The notes beneath the pieces were generated by a model. The model was not told the origin of the DNA and did no database searches. It saw nothing but the letters and a program-made list of their open reading frames with translations. A stretch of 64,000 nt of DNA, taken from positions 23,555-87,554 of the forward strand of contig DASSMA010000026.1 of assembly GCA_035689115.1 (NCBI GenBank), written 5' to 3'. Positions 1-9,277 of the stretch are shown in pieces. The stretch comes from JAHFUS01 sp035689115 (GTDB taxonomy: Bacteria; Actinomycetota; Acidimicrobiia; Acidimicrobiales; GCA-2861595). The translations under genes were made by a program, and so were the position numbers. Position 1 is the first letter of the stretch. Each line of letters begins with the position of its first letter.

Positions 1-1
1 C

Positions 2-868
2 AGCGGCGGGCGTATCACCCGCGCCGACGTGCTGGCCCACATCGACCGCGGATCGGGCGGGGGCCGGCCGGCGCCGGCACCGCCCGCCCGCCCGCCCGCT
101 CCCGCTCCCTCACCTGCGGCTGCCGGCAACGGGTCGGCCGCCGCCGGCCCCAGGGGCGACGAGGTCGTCCCCTTCACCAACATCCGCCGGCGCACGGCCG
201 AGCACATGCGTCGCTCGCTCGACACGTCGGCCCACACCCTCGTCGTCGTCGAGGTCGACTACGACGGCGTCGACAAGGCCCGCCAGCCCGCCCGCGCCCG
301 GTTCAAGGAGGAGGAGGGCTTCGGCCTCAGCTACCTGCCGTTCGTGGCCCGGGCGGTGATCGACGCCATCCACGACTTCCCCCTGGTGAACTCGTCGGTG
401 GGCGACAACGAGCTGATCGTCCACCACTCGGTGAACCTCGGCATCGCCGTCGACCTCAACCTCGAGGGCCTCATCGTCCCCGTGGTCCACGGCGCCGACG
501 ACATGCGCCTGCGGGCGCTGGCCCGCCGGATCGCCGAGCTGGCCACCCGGGCCCGGTCCAAGAAGCTGGCCGCCGACGAGATCCAGGGCGGCACCTTCAC
601 CATCACCAACCCGGGCGGCTACGGCACGTTCCTCACCTCGCCCATCATCAGCCAGCCCCAGGTGGCCATCCTCTCCACCGACGGCGTCAAGCCGAAGCCG
701 GTCGCCGTCGCCCTGCCCGGCGGCGGCTACGGCGTGGCCGTGCACCCGGTGGGCAACCTGGCCATCGCCTTCGACCACCGGGCCATCGACGGCGCCTACG
801 CGTCGGCGTTCCTCGCCCGGGCGAGGGAAGTGCTGGAGACGAGGGACTGGGGCCAGGAGCTGGCGTGA
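2..868 (+). CDS. 2-oxoacid dehydrogenase E2 component, C-terminal part
   Basis: This is the C-terminal part of a dihydrolipoamide acyltransferase (E2 of a pyruvate-, oxoglutarate- or branched-chain-type dehydrogenase); the lipoyl domain lies upstream of the window. The first visible residues, SGGRITRADVLAHI, are the end of a peripheral subunit-binding domain. A Pro/Ala-rich linker of about 35 residues follows, then the catalytic acyltransferase domain. The active-site motif DHRAIDG (family HxxxDG) is near the C-terminus. TNPGGYGTFLTSPII is a typical family segment. The acyl substrate cannot be decided from this part. The stop overlaps the next start by 4 bp (GTGA), so it is co-transcribed with the gene that makes its lipoyl cofactor. 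Confidence 0.93.
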   Translation, partial: SGGRITRADVLAHIDRGSGGGRPAPAPPARPPAPAPSPAAAGNGSAAAGPRGDEVVPFTNIRRRTAEHMRRSLDTSAHTLVVVEVDYDGVDKARQPARARFKEEEGFGLSYLPFVARAVIDAIHDFPLVNSSVGDNELIVHHSVNLGIAVDLNLEGLIVPVVHGADDMRLRALARRIAELATRARSKKLAADEIQGGTFTITNPGGYGTFLTSPIISQPQVAILSTDGVKPKPVAVALPGGGYGVAVHPVGNLAIAFDHRAIDGAYASAFLARAREVLETRDWGQELA

Positions 869-2475
869 ACGACAGCCCGCTCCGGGCCCGGTGGCTCGGG
901 CGGGTCTCCTTCGCCGAGGCCCATGCCGTCCAGACGGCGCTGCACGGACGCTCGTCGGGCCGCCACCTGCTGCTGCTCGAGCACCCTTCCGTGTACACGA
1001 TGGGCGCGCGGGGGACGCTCGACCACGTGCTGGTCCCGCCGGCCGAACTGGCGGGCGGGCTGGTGCGCACCAACCGGGGCGGCGACGTCACCTGGCACGG
1101 GCCGGGCCAGCTGGTGGGCTACCCGGTCGTGCCCGTGCCGCCGGCGCCGGGCGCCGTCACCGCCCACGTCCACGCCGTCGAGCAGGTGGTGATCGACGCC
1201 CTTGCCGACCTCGGACTGCCCGGGGCCACGCGCTCGCCCGGCTACCCCGGTGTCTGGGTCGGCGACCGCAAGATCGCCGCCGTCGGCATCCGGGTGACGC
1301 GGGGCCGCTCCATGCACGGCTTCGCCCTCAACGTCGATCCCGACCTGTCGGCGTTCGACGCCATCGTCCCGTGCGGGCTGCACGGGCGGGGCGTCACGTC
1401 CCTGGAGGCCGAGGGGGTGGCGGTCGGGATGCGCGAGGTCGCCGACGCCGTCGTCGCCCGGGCGGCCGAATGCTGGGGTGCCGGCGGGTTGGAGCGCCAG
1501 GACGTCGCCTGGCGGGCGGCGCCCGACGTCGCCGCCCTGTCGGGGGCGTCGGCCGGCGTGCCGGTGCGGCTGCTGGGCCGCCTGGCGGCGGCCGGCGTCG
1601 ACCCCGGGGCCGGGCTCCCCGTCGACCAGCGGAAGCCGGCCTGGCTGCGGGCGCCGGTGCGCCTCGGCACCGAGTACCGGGCGCTGCGGGGCGAGCTGCG
1701 GCAGCGGTCGCTGGCCACCGTGTGCGAGGAGGCCGGCTGCCCGAACCTGTCGGAGTGCTGGTCGGCCGGCACGGCCACGTTCATGATCAACGGGTCGCGC
1801 TGCACGCGGGCGTGCGGGTTCTGCCTGGTCGACACCCGCCACCCCGAGGCGGTCGACGCCGGCGAGCCGGCGCGTGTCGCCGATGCGGTGGCCGCCATGG
1901 GGCTCGGGCACGCGGTGGTCACCGCCGTCGCCCGCGACGACCTTCCCGACGGCGGGGCGGCCGCCTTCGCCGCCACCGTCGACGCCGTGCACGCCCGGTG
2001 CCCGGGCAGCGACGTGGAGGTCCTGATCCCCGACTGCAAGGGGAACGCCGCCGCCCTGGACACCATCTTCGCCGCCCGTCCCGAGGTGCTGAACCACAAC
2101 CTGGAGACCGTCGCCCGGCTCCAGCGGGCGGTGCGCCCGTCCGCCTCCTACGCCCGCAGCCTGGCCGTGCTGGCGAGGGCCAAGGACGCCGGCCTCACCA
2201 CCAAGTCGGGGCTGATCCTCGGCATGGGCGAGAGCGAGGACGAGGTGCTCGGCGCCCTCGCCGACCTGCGGGCGGTGGGCGTCGACATCGTCACCCTCGG
2301 CCAGTACCTGCGCCCAACCGCCGCCCACCTGCCCGTCGCCCGCTGGTGGGACCCCGACGAGTTCGCCGCACTGGCCGCCGCCGGTCGGGCCATGGGCTTC
2401 GCCCACGTGCAGGCGTCGCCGCTCACCCGGTCGAGCTACCACGCCCGGGAGGCGGCCGCGTCCTCCCGCCACTAA
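865..2475 (+). CDS. lipBA: LipB-LipA fusion: octanoyltransferase plus lipoyl synthase
   Basis: One 536-residue protein carries both steps of lipoate assembly. Residues 1 to about 225 are LipB, which moves octanoyl groups from acyl carrier protein to target proteins: RGGDVTWHGPGQ at 71-82, Lys136 in GDRKIAAVG and the catalytic Cys170 in VPCGLHGRGVTS. Residues about 243-536 are LipA, a radical-SAM enzyme that inserts two sulfurs: auxiliary cluster cysteines 287, 292 and 298, the radical-SAM CxxxCxxC at 313, 317 and 320, and the C-terminal RSSYHA at 522-527. Both domains are full length with all key residues. The usual arrangement is two separate genes. The GTG start overlaps the E2 stop by 4 bp. 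No frameshift or stop separates the halves. Confidence 0.95.
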   Translation: MNDSPLRARWLGRVSFAEAHAVQTALHGRSSGRHLLLLEHPSVYTMGARGTLDHVLVPPAELAGGLVRTNRGGDVTWHGPGQLVGYPVVPVPPAPGAVTAHVHAVEQVVIDALADLGLPGATRSPGYPGVWVGDRKIAAVGIRVTRGRSMHGFALNVDPDLSAFDAIVPCGLHGRGVTSLEAEGVAVGMREVADAVVARAAECWGAGGLERQDVAWRAAPDVAALSGASAGVPVRLLGRLAAAGVDPGAGLPVDQRKPAWLRAPVRLGTEYRALRGELRQRSLATVCEEAGCPNLSECWSAGTATFMINGSRCTRACGFCLVDTRHPEAVDAGEPARVADAVAAMGLGHAVVTAVARDDLPDGGAAAFAATVDAVHARCPGSDVEVLIPDCKGNAAALDTIFAARPEVLNHNLETVARLQRAVRPSASYARSLAVLARAKDAGLTTKSGLILGMGESEDEVLGALADLRAVGVDIVTLGQYLRPTAAHLPVARWWDPDEFAALAAAGRAMGFAHVQASPLTRSSYHAREAAASSRH

Positions 2476-2486
2476 TTCGTTTTGCG

Positions 2487-2523
2487 ATCCCGGCCGGGGG
2501 TGGTAGTTCCATCCGGCCGGGAT
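2487..2523 (+). terminator. 11-bp inverted repeat between lipBA and the next gene
   Basis: ATCCCGGCCGG (2487-2497) and CCGGCCGGGAT (2513-2523) pair perfectly around a 15-nt loop. There is no T-tract, so it could be a terminator for lipBA or a hairpin in the leader of the next gene, whose ribosome-binding site begins six bases later. The structure is seen; its role is inferred. Confidence 0.45.
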
Positions 2524-2541
2524 GCGGCGGAGGAGGGCGGG

Positions 2542-4929
2542 ATGGAGCGGGTCGGAACTGGTCGTCGTCGGTTGCACGCCGGAGTGGCGGCCGCCGTGTG
2601 TGCCGTCCTGCTCCCCTTGGCCGGGTGGTCGGGCCCGGCGTGGGCCGCGCCCGGCAACCTCGACACCACCTTCGGGGGGACGGGCAAGGTCACCACCGAG
2701 TTCGGCTCCGGCGACGACGCCGCCACCGCCGTGGCCGTGCAGCCCGACGGCAAGGTCGTCGCCGCCGGCTTCGCGTTCAACGGCACAGACGACGACTTCG
2801 CGCTGGCCCGCTACAACGCCGACGGCTCGCTCGACACCACGTTCGGCACCGCCGGCAAGGTGACGACCTCCTTCGCCGCCGGCGACAACGAGAACGTCGA
2901 GGCGGTGCTGATCCGTCCCGACGGCAAGATCGTCGCCGTCGGCACCTCGTACGCAGCCGACGACGACGTCGCGCTGGCCCGCTACAACCCGGACGGGTCG
3001 CTCGACACCACCTTCGGCAGCGGCGGCAAGGTCGTCACCGGCCTGCCGGCGAGCGACGACGACGCCTACGCCGCCGCCCTTCGGCCCGACGGAGGCCTCG
3101 TGGTCGCCGGCGCCGCCGGGCCGGCGAACGGCGTCACCGCCGCGTTCCTGGTACTGGCGTACACGGCGGGCGGCGCCCTCGATCCCGCCTTCGGCAGCGG
3201 CGGCGCCGTCACCACGCCCATCGGTCCGACCCTCGACACCGCCTACGGTGTGGCCGTCACCGCTTCCGGCGGCGTGGTGGCCGCCGGTTTCGCCACCTCC
3301 GCCACCGACGCCGACTTCGCCCTGGTGCGCTACACCCCGACCGGGTCACTGGACACCACGTTCGACGCCGACGGCAAGGTGACCACCGACTTCGGCAGCC
3401 ACGCCCCCGACGTGGCCTTCTCGGTGCTGGTCCAGCCCGACGGCAAGGTGGTGGCCTCGGGCTTGGCCACGGTGGCCACGGCCGACTTCGGCGTCGCCCG
3501 CTACAACGTCGACGGGTCCCTCGACGTCTCCTTCGACGGCGACGGCCGCGTCGCCACCGACCTGAGCGGCGCCGCCGACGTCGCCGCCGGCGCCGTGCTG
3601 CAGGCCGACGGGAAACTCGTCGTGGCGGGCGGCAGCGGAGCGCCCAACGCCCAGTTCGCAGCCGTCCGGTACACCGCCACCGGCGCCCTCGACACCGGCT
3701 TCGACGACGACGGCACCACGGTGGCCGACGTCACGGGCGGCAGCGACGGCGCCTACGCGGTGGCGCTCCAGCCCGACGGCCGGATCGTGGCCGCCGGCGT
3801 CGCCAGCGCCGACGCCGGCAGCGCGTTCGCCCTGGTGCGCTGGCAGAACGACCCGGCGGTCACCATCGACGACGTGAGGATCGACGAGCCCAACTCGCGA
3901 GTCGCGAGCGCCGCCGCCATCTTCACCGTCTCGCTCACCGCCCCCTCCCCGCTGCCGATCACCGTGTTGTACGCCACGGCCCCGGGCACCGCCCTCAGCG
4001 GCGTCGACTACGTGCCATTCGGCGCCACGCTCACCTTCGCACCGGGCGAGACGGCCAAGCAGGTGCCCGTCCACGTCAGGGGCGACCTGGAGTTCGAGCG
4101 CGACGAGACCTTCTTCGTGAACCTGTCCAAGCCCACCAACGTGTCGGTGCTCGACAGCCAGGGCGTGGGCACCATCGTCGACGCCGGCTACTGGCTGGTG
4201 GCCTCCGACGGCGGCATCTTCTCCTACCACGAGCCGTACTTCGGCTCGGCCGGCGGCATCAAGCTCAACAAGCCGATCGTCGGCATGGCGGTGACGCCCA
4301 GCGGCCACGGCTACTGGCTGGTGGCCACCGACGGGGGCATCTTCAACTACGGCGACGCCCAGTTCCTGGGCTCCACGGGGTCTACACGGCTCAACCAGCC
4401 CATCGTCGGCATGGCCGCCACGCCCACCGGCAACGGCTACTGGCTGGTCGCCGCCGACGGCGGCATCTTCGCCTTCGGCGACGCCCAGTTCCGCGGCTCC
4501 ACCGGCAACCTCAAGCTGAACAAGCCGATCGTCGGCATGACCTCCTCGCCCACGGGTAACGGCTACTGGCTCGACGCCACCGACGGTGGCATCTTCGCCT
4601 TCGGCGACGCCGGCTTCTTCGGCTCCACCGGCGCCATCAGGCTCAACCAGCCGATGGTGGGCATGGCGGCCACGCCCACCGGCAACGGCTACTGGCTGGT
4701 CGCATCCGACGGCGGCATCTTCGCCTTCGGCGACGCCCAGTTCCTCGGCTCCACCGGCGCCATCAAGCTCAACAAGCCGGTGGTGGGCATGGACGCCACG
4801 TCCACCGGCAACGGCTACTGGCTGGTGGCCACCGACGGCGGCATCTTCGCCTTCGGCGACGCTTTCTTCCGGGGGTCGGCCGGAAACCTCCCGCTGAACA
4901 AGCCCATCGTCGCCATGGCCTCGCCGTAG
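2542..4929 (+). CDS. Exported delta-60 / Calx-beta / GYW-repeat protein, copy 1
   Basis: A 795-residue secreted protein of unknown job. ATG at 2542 follows GGAGGAGGGCGGG and is preferred to in-frame starts upstream. A signal peptide of about 35 residues ends near AWAAPG. Seven delta-60 repeats (about 56 residues each: LDTTFG..GKVTT..AVQPDGKVVAAG..ALARYN) follow, which probably form a beta-propeller-like fold. One Calx-beta domain comes next, about residues 440-545. Six 42-residue repeats of the form GYWLVATDGGIFAFGDA..FLGSTG..LNKPIVGM complete the chain. There is no sorting motif or C-terminal membrane anchor. A close paralogue lies immediately downstream. A surface or extracellular matrix role is plausible but inferred. 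Confidence 0.85.
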   Translation: MERVGTGRRRLHAGVAAAVCAVLLPLAGWSGPAWAAPGNLDTTFGGTGKVTTEFGSGDDAATAVAVQPDGKVVAAGFAFNGTDDDFALARYNADGSLDTTFGTAGKVTTSFAAGDNENVEAVLIRPDGKIVAVGTSYAADDDVALARYNPDGSLDTTFGSGGKVVTGLPASDDDAYAAALRPDGGLVVAGAAGPANGVTAAFLVLAYTAGGALDPAFGSGGAVTTPIGPTLDTAYGVAVTASGGVVAAGFATSATDADFALVRYTPTGSLDTTFDADGKVTTDFGSHAPDVAFSVLVQPDGKVVASGLATVATADFGVARYNVDGSLDVSFDGDGRVATDLSGAADVAAGAVLQADGKLVVAGGSGAPNAQFAAVRYTATGALDTGFDDDGTTVADVTGGSDGAYAVALQPDGRIVAAGVASADAGSAFALVRWQNDPAVTIDDVRIDEPNSRVASAAAIFTVSLTAPSPLPITVLYATAPGTALSGVDYVPFGATLTFAPGETAKQVPVHVRGDLEFERDETFFVNLSKPTNVSVLDSQGVGTIVDAGYWLVASDGGIFSYHEPYFGSAGGIKLNKPIVGMAVTPSGHGYWLVATDGGIFNYGDAQFLGSTGSTRLNQPIVGMAATPTGNGYWLVAADGGIFAFGDAQFRGSTGNLKLNKPIVGMTSSPTGNGYWLDATDGGIFAFGDAGFFGSTGAIRLNQPMVGMAATPTGNGYWLVASDGGIFAFGDAQFLGSTGAIKLNKPVVGMDATSTGNGYWLVATDGGIFAFGDAFFRGSAGNLPLNKPIVAMASP

Positions 4930-4997
4930 ACCGTTTGCCCGGCCCGCCGGCGCGGGTAGGAACGCCTTCACCTTTGGCCGAAGGGGAGGACCCGCGC

Positions 4998-7400
4998 GTG
5001 CACAGATTGAGCTCGTTGCTGCCCACGATCGCCCGGCGGGCGCCGCTCGTCGCTGCGGCCGTCGTGGCGGCCCTGCTCCCCGTCGTCGGTCTGGCGAGCC
5101 CCGCCTCGGCCGCGGCCGGCAACGTCGATCCGTCCTTCGGCTCCGCCGGGAAGGTCACAACGTCGTTCGGCGCGGGGGATGACGAGGCCAACGGGGTCGC
5201 CGTCCAGCCCGACGGCAAGATCGTCGTGGCCGGGTTCGCGTCCAACGGGTCGAACGACGACTTCGCGTTGACGCGGTACAACGCCGACGGGACGCTCGAC
5301 GCCACCTTCGGCACGGGCGGGAAGGTGCTCACCGACTTCGGCACCACGACCGGTGACCAGGCGAATGCCGTCGCCCTCCAGCCCGACGGCAAGATCGTCG
5401 CCGCCGGCATCTCGACCGGCACGACTGACGACGTGGCCGTGGCCCGGTACAACAGCAACGGCACGCTGGACACCACCTTCGGCACGGGCGGGAAGCTGGT
5501 CACCGACGTCGGTGGCGGCGCCGACAGCGGCAACGCCGTCGCCCTCCAACCCGACGGCCGCATCGTCGTGGCCGGCGACACCTTCCCGCCGAGCAGCAAC
5601 AGCCGGTTCCTCGTCGTCAGCTACAAGCCCAGTGGTGCGCTGGACACGTCCTTCGGCAGCACGGGCGTCGTCACCACCGACGTCGGCTCAGGCGACGACC
5701 AGGCGCTGGCCGTGGCCCTCAGCTCCGGCGGTGGGGTGGTTGCGGCCGGGTACGCCACCAACGCCGGCACCGGCTCCGACTTCGCCCTGGTGCGCTACAC
5801 CGCCGCCGGCGCACCCGACACGTCCTTCGGCACCAACGGCAAGGTGACCACCGACTTCCCCACCAACGCCGGCGATGTCGCCAACGGCGTGGTCGTGCAG
5901 CCCGACGGCAAGGTCGTGGCCGCCGGCTCCACCGACGCCGGCACCGGCGACTTCGCCGTCGCCCGGTACCTTGCGAACGGCGCCCTCGACAGCTCGTTCG
6001 GCACGGGCGGCCGGGTGACCACCGACATCGGCGGGGCGGAGGACGCCGGCACGGCCGCCGTGCTCCAGGCCGACGGGAAGCTCGTCGTGGCCGGCGTCGA
6101 CGGCGCCGCCGACCCCAACGACGGGTTCGCCGTGGTGCGGTACAACACCGCCGGCGGCATCGATCCCAACTTCGACACCGACGGCAAGAACGTGACGAGC
6201 CTCACGAGCGGTGCCGACGGGGCGACGGCCGTGGCGCTCCAGCCCGACGGCAAGATCGTCGCCGCCGGCTACGCCAACCTCGGGGGCACCGCCGACTTCG
6301 GCGTGGTGCGGTACCAGAACGACCCGGCACTGGGCGTGAACGACGTGGTCGTCAAGGAGGGCAACTCCGGGAACTCCGCCGCGACCTTCACGGTCACGCT
6401 GTCGAGCGCCTCCACCCTCCCAATCACCGTGTCCTACGCCACGGCCAACGGCACGGCGACGGCGGGCACCGACTACGCCGCCACCGCCGGCCTGCTCGCC
6501 TTCGCCCCGGGGGAGACCTCCAAGAAGGTGATCGTCAGCGTGGCGGGGGACACCCAGGTCGAGGGCGCCGAGTCGTTCTTCCTCAACCTCTCCAACCCCA
6601 CCAACGTCGCCGTCATGGACAGCCAGGGCGTCGGCACCATCGCCGACGACGACGGCGGCTACTGGCTCGTCGCCTCCGACGGCGGGATCTTCGCGTTCAA
6701 CGAGCCGTTCTTCGGCTCCACCGGCAACATCCGGCTCAACAAGCCCATCGTGGGCATGGCGCCCACCCCGTCGGGGCTGGGCTACTGGCTGGTCGCCTCC
6801 GACGGCGGCATCTTCTCCTTCGGCGACGCCACCTTCTTCGGCTCCACCGGCAACATCAGGCTGAACCAGCCCGTCGTCGGCATGGCGCCCACGCCCACCG
6901 GCAAGGGCTACTGGATGGTGGCCTCCGACGGCGGGATCTTCGCCTTCGGCGACGCCGGCTTCTTCGGCTCCACCGGCAACATCCACCTGAACAAGCCGAT
7001 CGTCGGCATGACCTCGTCGCCCACCGGCAAGGGGTACTGGCTCGACGCCAGCGACGGCGGGATCTTCGCCTTCGGCGACGCCACGTTCTACGGCTCCACC
7101 GGCAACATCAGGCTCAACCAGCCGATGGTCGGCATGGCGTCGACACCCACCGGCAAGGGCTACTGGCTGGTGGCCTCCGACGGCGGCATCTTCGCCTTCG
7201 GCGACGCCGGCTTCTTCGGCTCCACCGGGAACATGCGCCTGAACAAGCCGGTGCGGGGCATGGAATCCACCCCCTCCGGCCAGGGGTACTGGCTGGTGGC
7301 CACCGACGGCGGGATCTTCTCGTTCGGCGACGCCGTGTTCGAGGGGTCCACCGGCAACATCAGGCTCAACCAGCCCATCGTGGGGATGGCCGCGCCGTAG
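4998..7400 (+). CDS. Exported delta-60 / Calx-beta / GYW-repeat protein, copy 2
   Basis: An 800-residue paralogue of the preceding gene with the same architecture: signal peptide (GTG start at 4998 behind AAGGGGAGGA; cleavage near ASAAAG), seven delta-60 repeats, one Calx-beta domain (ATFTVTLSSAS to GVGTIADDD) and six 42-residue GYWLVASDGG repeats. The two proteins align repeat by repeat, so they arose by tandem gene duplication and not by independent repeat growth. This copy has TGNIRLN in nearly every C-terminal repeat, suggesting recent internal homogenisation. Calx-beta domains usually bind calcium; acidic residues (DDD) end this one. Function unknown; an exported surface protein is inferred. 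Confidence 0.85.
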   Translation: MHRLSSLLPTIARRAPLVAAAVVAALLPVVGLASPASAAAGNVDPSFGSAGKVTTSFGAGDDEANGVAVQPDGKIVVAGFASNGSNDDFALTRYNADGTLDATFGTGGKVLTDFGTTTGDQANAVALQPDGKIVAAGISTGTTDDVAVARYNSNGTLDTTFGTGGKLVTDVGGGADSGNAVALQPDGRIVVAGDTFPPSSNSRFLVVSYKPSGALDTSFGSTGVVTTDVGSGDDQALAVALSSGGGVVAAGYATNAGTGSDFALVRYTAAGAPDTSFGTNGKVTTDFPTNAGDVANGVVVQPDGKVVAAGSTDAGTGDFAVARYLANGALDSSFGTGGRVTTDIGGAEDAGTAAVLQADGKLVVAGVDGAADPNDGFAVVRYNTAGGIDPNFDTDGKNVTSLTSGADGATAVALQPDGKIVAAGYANLGGTADFGVVRYQNDPALGVNDVVVKEGNSGNSAATFTVTLSSASTLPITVSYATANGTATAGTDYAATAGLLAFAPGETSKKVIVSVAGDTQVEGAESFFLNLSNPTNVAVMDSQGVGTIADDDGGYWLVASDGGIFAFNEPFFGSTGNIRLNKPIVGMAPTPSGLGYWLVASDGGIFSFGDATFFGSTGNIRLNQPVVGMAPTPTGKGYWMVASDGGIFAFGDAGFFGSTGNIHLNKPIVGMTSSPTGKGYWLDASDGGIFAFGDATFYGSTGNIRLNQPMVGMASTPTGKGYWLVASDGGIFAFGDAGFFGSTGNMRLNKPVRGMESTPSGQGYWLVATDGGIFSFGDAVFEGSTGNIRLNQPIVGMAAP

Positions 7401-7407
7401 CCCGTGC

Positions 7408-7432
7408 GCCCCGGGCGCTTCGTGCCCGGGGC
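7408..7432 (+). terminator. 9-bp hairpin after the tandem repeat genes
   Basis: GCCCCGGGC (7408-7416) pairs with GCCCGGGGC (7424-7432) across a 7-nt loop, directly after the stop at 7400 and before the promoter of the next gene. There is no T-run, so intrinsic termination is only a suggestion. Confidence 0.4.
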
Positions 7433-7443
7433 ACGCGTCCCCC

Positions 7444-7449
7444 TACGCT
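7444..7449 (+). promoter_or_regulatory. -10 hexamer TACGCT of a leaderless transcript
   Basis: TACGCT lies six bases before the GTG at 7456 and no Shine-Dalgarno is present. Transcription would start on or next to the GTG. No good -35 hexamer is visible. Confidence 0.4.
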
Positions 7450-7455
7450 TGTCCG

Positions 7456-8547
7456 GTGGGCAGAGCGGACCGGATGGCGCGGGTGCAGGCGCGGATGGGG
7501 GCGCTGGAGGTCGACGCCCTGCTGCTGTCGGTGGGCGCCGACCTGCCGTGGCTCACCGGCTACGAAGCCATGCCGCTGGAGCGCCTCACCATGCTGGTGG
7601 TGCCGGCCGGGGGGGACGCCACGCTCGTCGTCCCCCGGCTGGAGGCGCCCCGGGTGGACCACGACCCGGCGCTGTTCGACCTGCTCCCGTGGGGCGAGAC
7701 CGACGACCCGGTGGAGCTGGTCGCCGGGCTGGTGGGCGGCCGGCGCCGGCTGGCCGTCTCGGACCGCACGTGGGCCACGTTCGTGCTCCGCCTCCAGGCC
7801 GCCCTGCCGGCCGTTTCCTGGCTGGCCGGATCGGCCGTCACCGGGCCGCTGCGGGCGGTGAAGGATCCCGACGAGGTGGCTGCCCTGCGCCGGGCCGGGG
7901 CCGCCGCCGACCGGGTGGCGGCCGCCCTCCAGGCCGGCGAGGTCCCCCTCGTGGGCCGCACCGAGGCGGAGGTGGCCGCCGACCTCGACGCCCGCCTGCG
8001 GGCCGAGGGCCACGCGCGGGTCAACTTCGTGATCGTCGGGAGCGGGCCGAACTCGGCCAGCCCCCACCACGAGCCGGGCGGCCGGCGCATCGGGGCGGGC
8101 GAGGCGGTGGTGTGCGACTTCGGCGGCACCGTCGACGGCTACTGCTCCGACATCACCCGCACGGTGTTCACCGGCGAGCCGCCGGCAGAGTTCCGCGATC
8201 TCTACGCCGCCGTGCAGCGGGCCCAGGCGGCCGCCGTCGACGCCGCCGAGGTGGGCACGCCCTGCGAGGACGTGGACGGGGTCGCCCGCCGCCTCATCGA
8301 GGAGGCGGGCTACGGGCCCCACTTCGTCCACCGCACCGGGCACGGCATCGGCCTGGAGGAGCACGAGGACCCCTACCTGGTCGGCGGCAACTGCGAGGCC
8401 CTGGTGCCCGGCCACGCCTTCTCCATCGAGCCGGGCATCTACCTCGACGGCCGGTGGGGCGCCCGCATCGAGGACATCGTGGTTGCCACCGACGCCGGTC
8501 CCGAACCGCTGAACACCGTCTCCCACGAGCTTCTCGTGGTTGCCTGA
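7456..8547 (+). CDS. M24 family metallopeptidase (Xaa-Pro aminopeptidase type)
   Basis: A 363-residue cytoplasmic peptidase that removes N-terminal residues before proline, or a related creatinase-fold enzyme. The N-terminal creatinase domain spans about residues 1-130 and the pita-bread catalytic domain follows. Metal ligands are visible: two Asp in CDFGGTVDGYCSDITRT, His in HRTGHGIGLEEHEDPY, Glu in FSIEPGIY and Glu in ARIEDIVV. Length and order match the PepQ/YpdF group. GTG 7456 is chosen because a -10-like TACGCT lies six bases upstream; ATG 7474 is the alternative. It is followed after one base by an SDR gene, so the two are probably co-transcribed. The natural substrate is unknown. Confidence 0.9.
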   Translation: MGRADRMARVQARMGALEVDALLLSVGADLPWLTGYEAMPLERLTMLVVPAGGDATLVVPRLEAPRVDHDPALFDLLPWGETDDPVELVAGLVGGRRRLAVSDRTWATFVLRLQAALPAVSWLAGSAVTGPLRAVKDPDEVAALRRAGAAADRVAAALQAGEVPLVGRTEAEVAADLDARLRAEGHARVNFVIVGSGPNSASPHHEPGGRRIGAGEAVVCDFGGTVDGYCSDITRTVFTGEPPAEFRDLYAAVQRAQAAAVDAAEVGTPCEDVDGVARRLIEEAGYGPHFVHRTGHGIGLEEHEDPYLVGGNCEALVPGHAFSIEPGIYLDGRWGARIEDIVVATDAGPEPLNTVSHELLVVA

Positions 8548-8548
8548 C

Positions 8549-9277
8549 ATGAATCTCGGGTTGGAGGGGCGGGTGGCGCTGGTGACCGCCTCGTCGAAGG
8601 GGCTGGGGCGGGCCACCGCCGAGGCGCTGGCCGCCGAGGGCGCCAGGGTGGCGATCTGCGCGCGCGGCGAGGACGCCCTGCGGGAGGCCGAGAAGCGGCT
8701 GGGGGAGAGCGGCGCCGACGTGCTGGCCCTGGTCGACGACGTCACCGAGCCGGCCGCCCCGGCCCGCCTGGTGGCCGCCACCGTCGAGCGCTTCGGCCGC
8801 CTCGACGTGCTGGTGGCCAACGCCGGCGGCCCGCCGCCCGCCCGGGCCCTGGAGACCGACGACGAGCGCCTGCTCGCCGCCCTCAACGACAACCTGCTCA
8901 CGTCCGTCCGGCTGGTGCGGGAAGCCGTCCCCCACATGCGGGCCGGCGGCTGGGGCCGCATCTGCCTCATCGCCTCGTACTACGTGCGCCAGCCGGCGGG
9001 GCACCTGGCCCTGTCCAACACCGCCCGCACCGGGCTGTGGGCCTGGGCCAAGACGGCGGCGGCCGACCTGGCCGGCGACGGCGTCACCCTCAACCTGGCC
9101 CTGCCCGGTCCCCACCGCACGGACCGTATGCGGGCGCTGGGCGCGTCCAAGGACGACCGGATGGGCGATCCCGCGGACTTCGGGCGGGTCGTGGCGTTCC
9201 TGTGCTCGGAGCCGGCCGGCTACGTGAGCGGCGCCGCCCTCACGGTGGACGGGGCCGCCACCTCCGCCCTCTCGTGA
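8549..9277 (+). CDS. SDR family oxidoreductase
   Basis: A 242-residue short-chain dehydrogenase/reductase. The NAD(P)-binding glycine motif TASSKGLG is near the N-terminus and VANAGG follows at the expected NNAG position. The catalytic Ser lies in IASYYVRQP. The usual YxxxK is not clear: the matching segment reads LALSNTARTGLWAWAKT, so the Tyr seems replaced (Asn-Thr-Ala) although a downstream Lys is present. This atypical site is shared by a known subgroup resembling 3-oxoacyl-ACP reductase homologues of unknown substrate. ATG 8549 is one base after the peptidase stop. The stop overlaps the next GTG by 4 bp. Substrate unknown. Confidence 0.85.
   Translation: MNLGLEGRVALVTASSKGLGRATAEALAAEGARVAICARGEDALREAEKRLGESGADVLALVDDVTEPAAPARLVAATVERFGRLDVLVANAGGPPPARALETDDERLLAALNDNLLTSVRLVREAVPHMRAGGWGRICLIASYYVRQPAGHLALSNTARTGLWAWAKTAAADLAGDGVTLNLALPGPHRTDRMRALGASKDDRMGDPADFGRVVAFLCSEPAGYVSGAALTVDGAATSALS

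Noticed and set aside
891..4559. A 1222-codon plus-strand frame overlapping lipBA and the first repeat protein
   Set aside because: It is a shadow frame rich in Arg, Gly and Pro with no domain, lying over two recognised genes.
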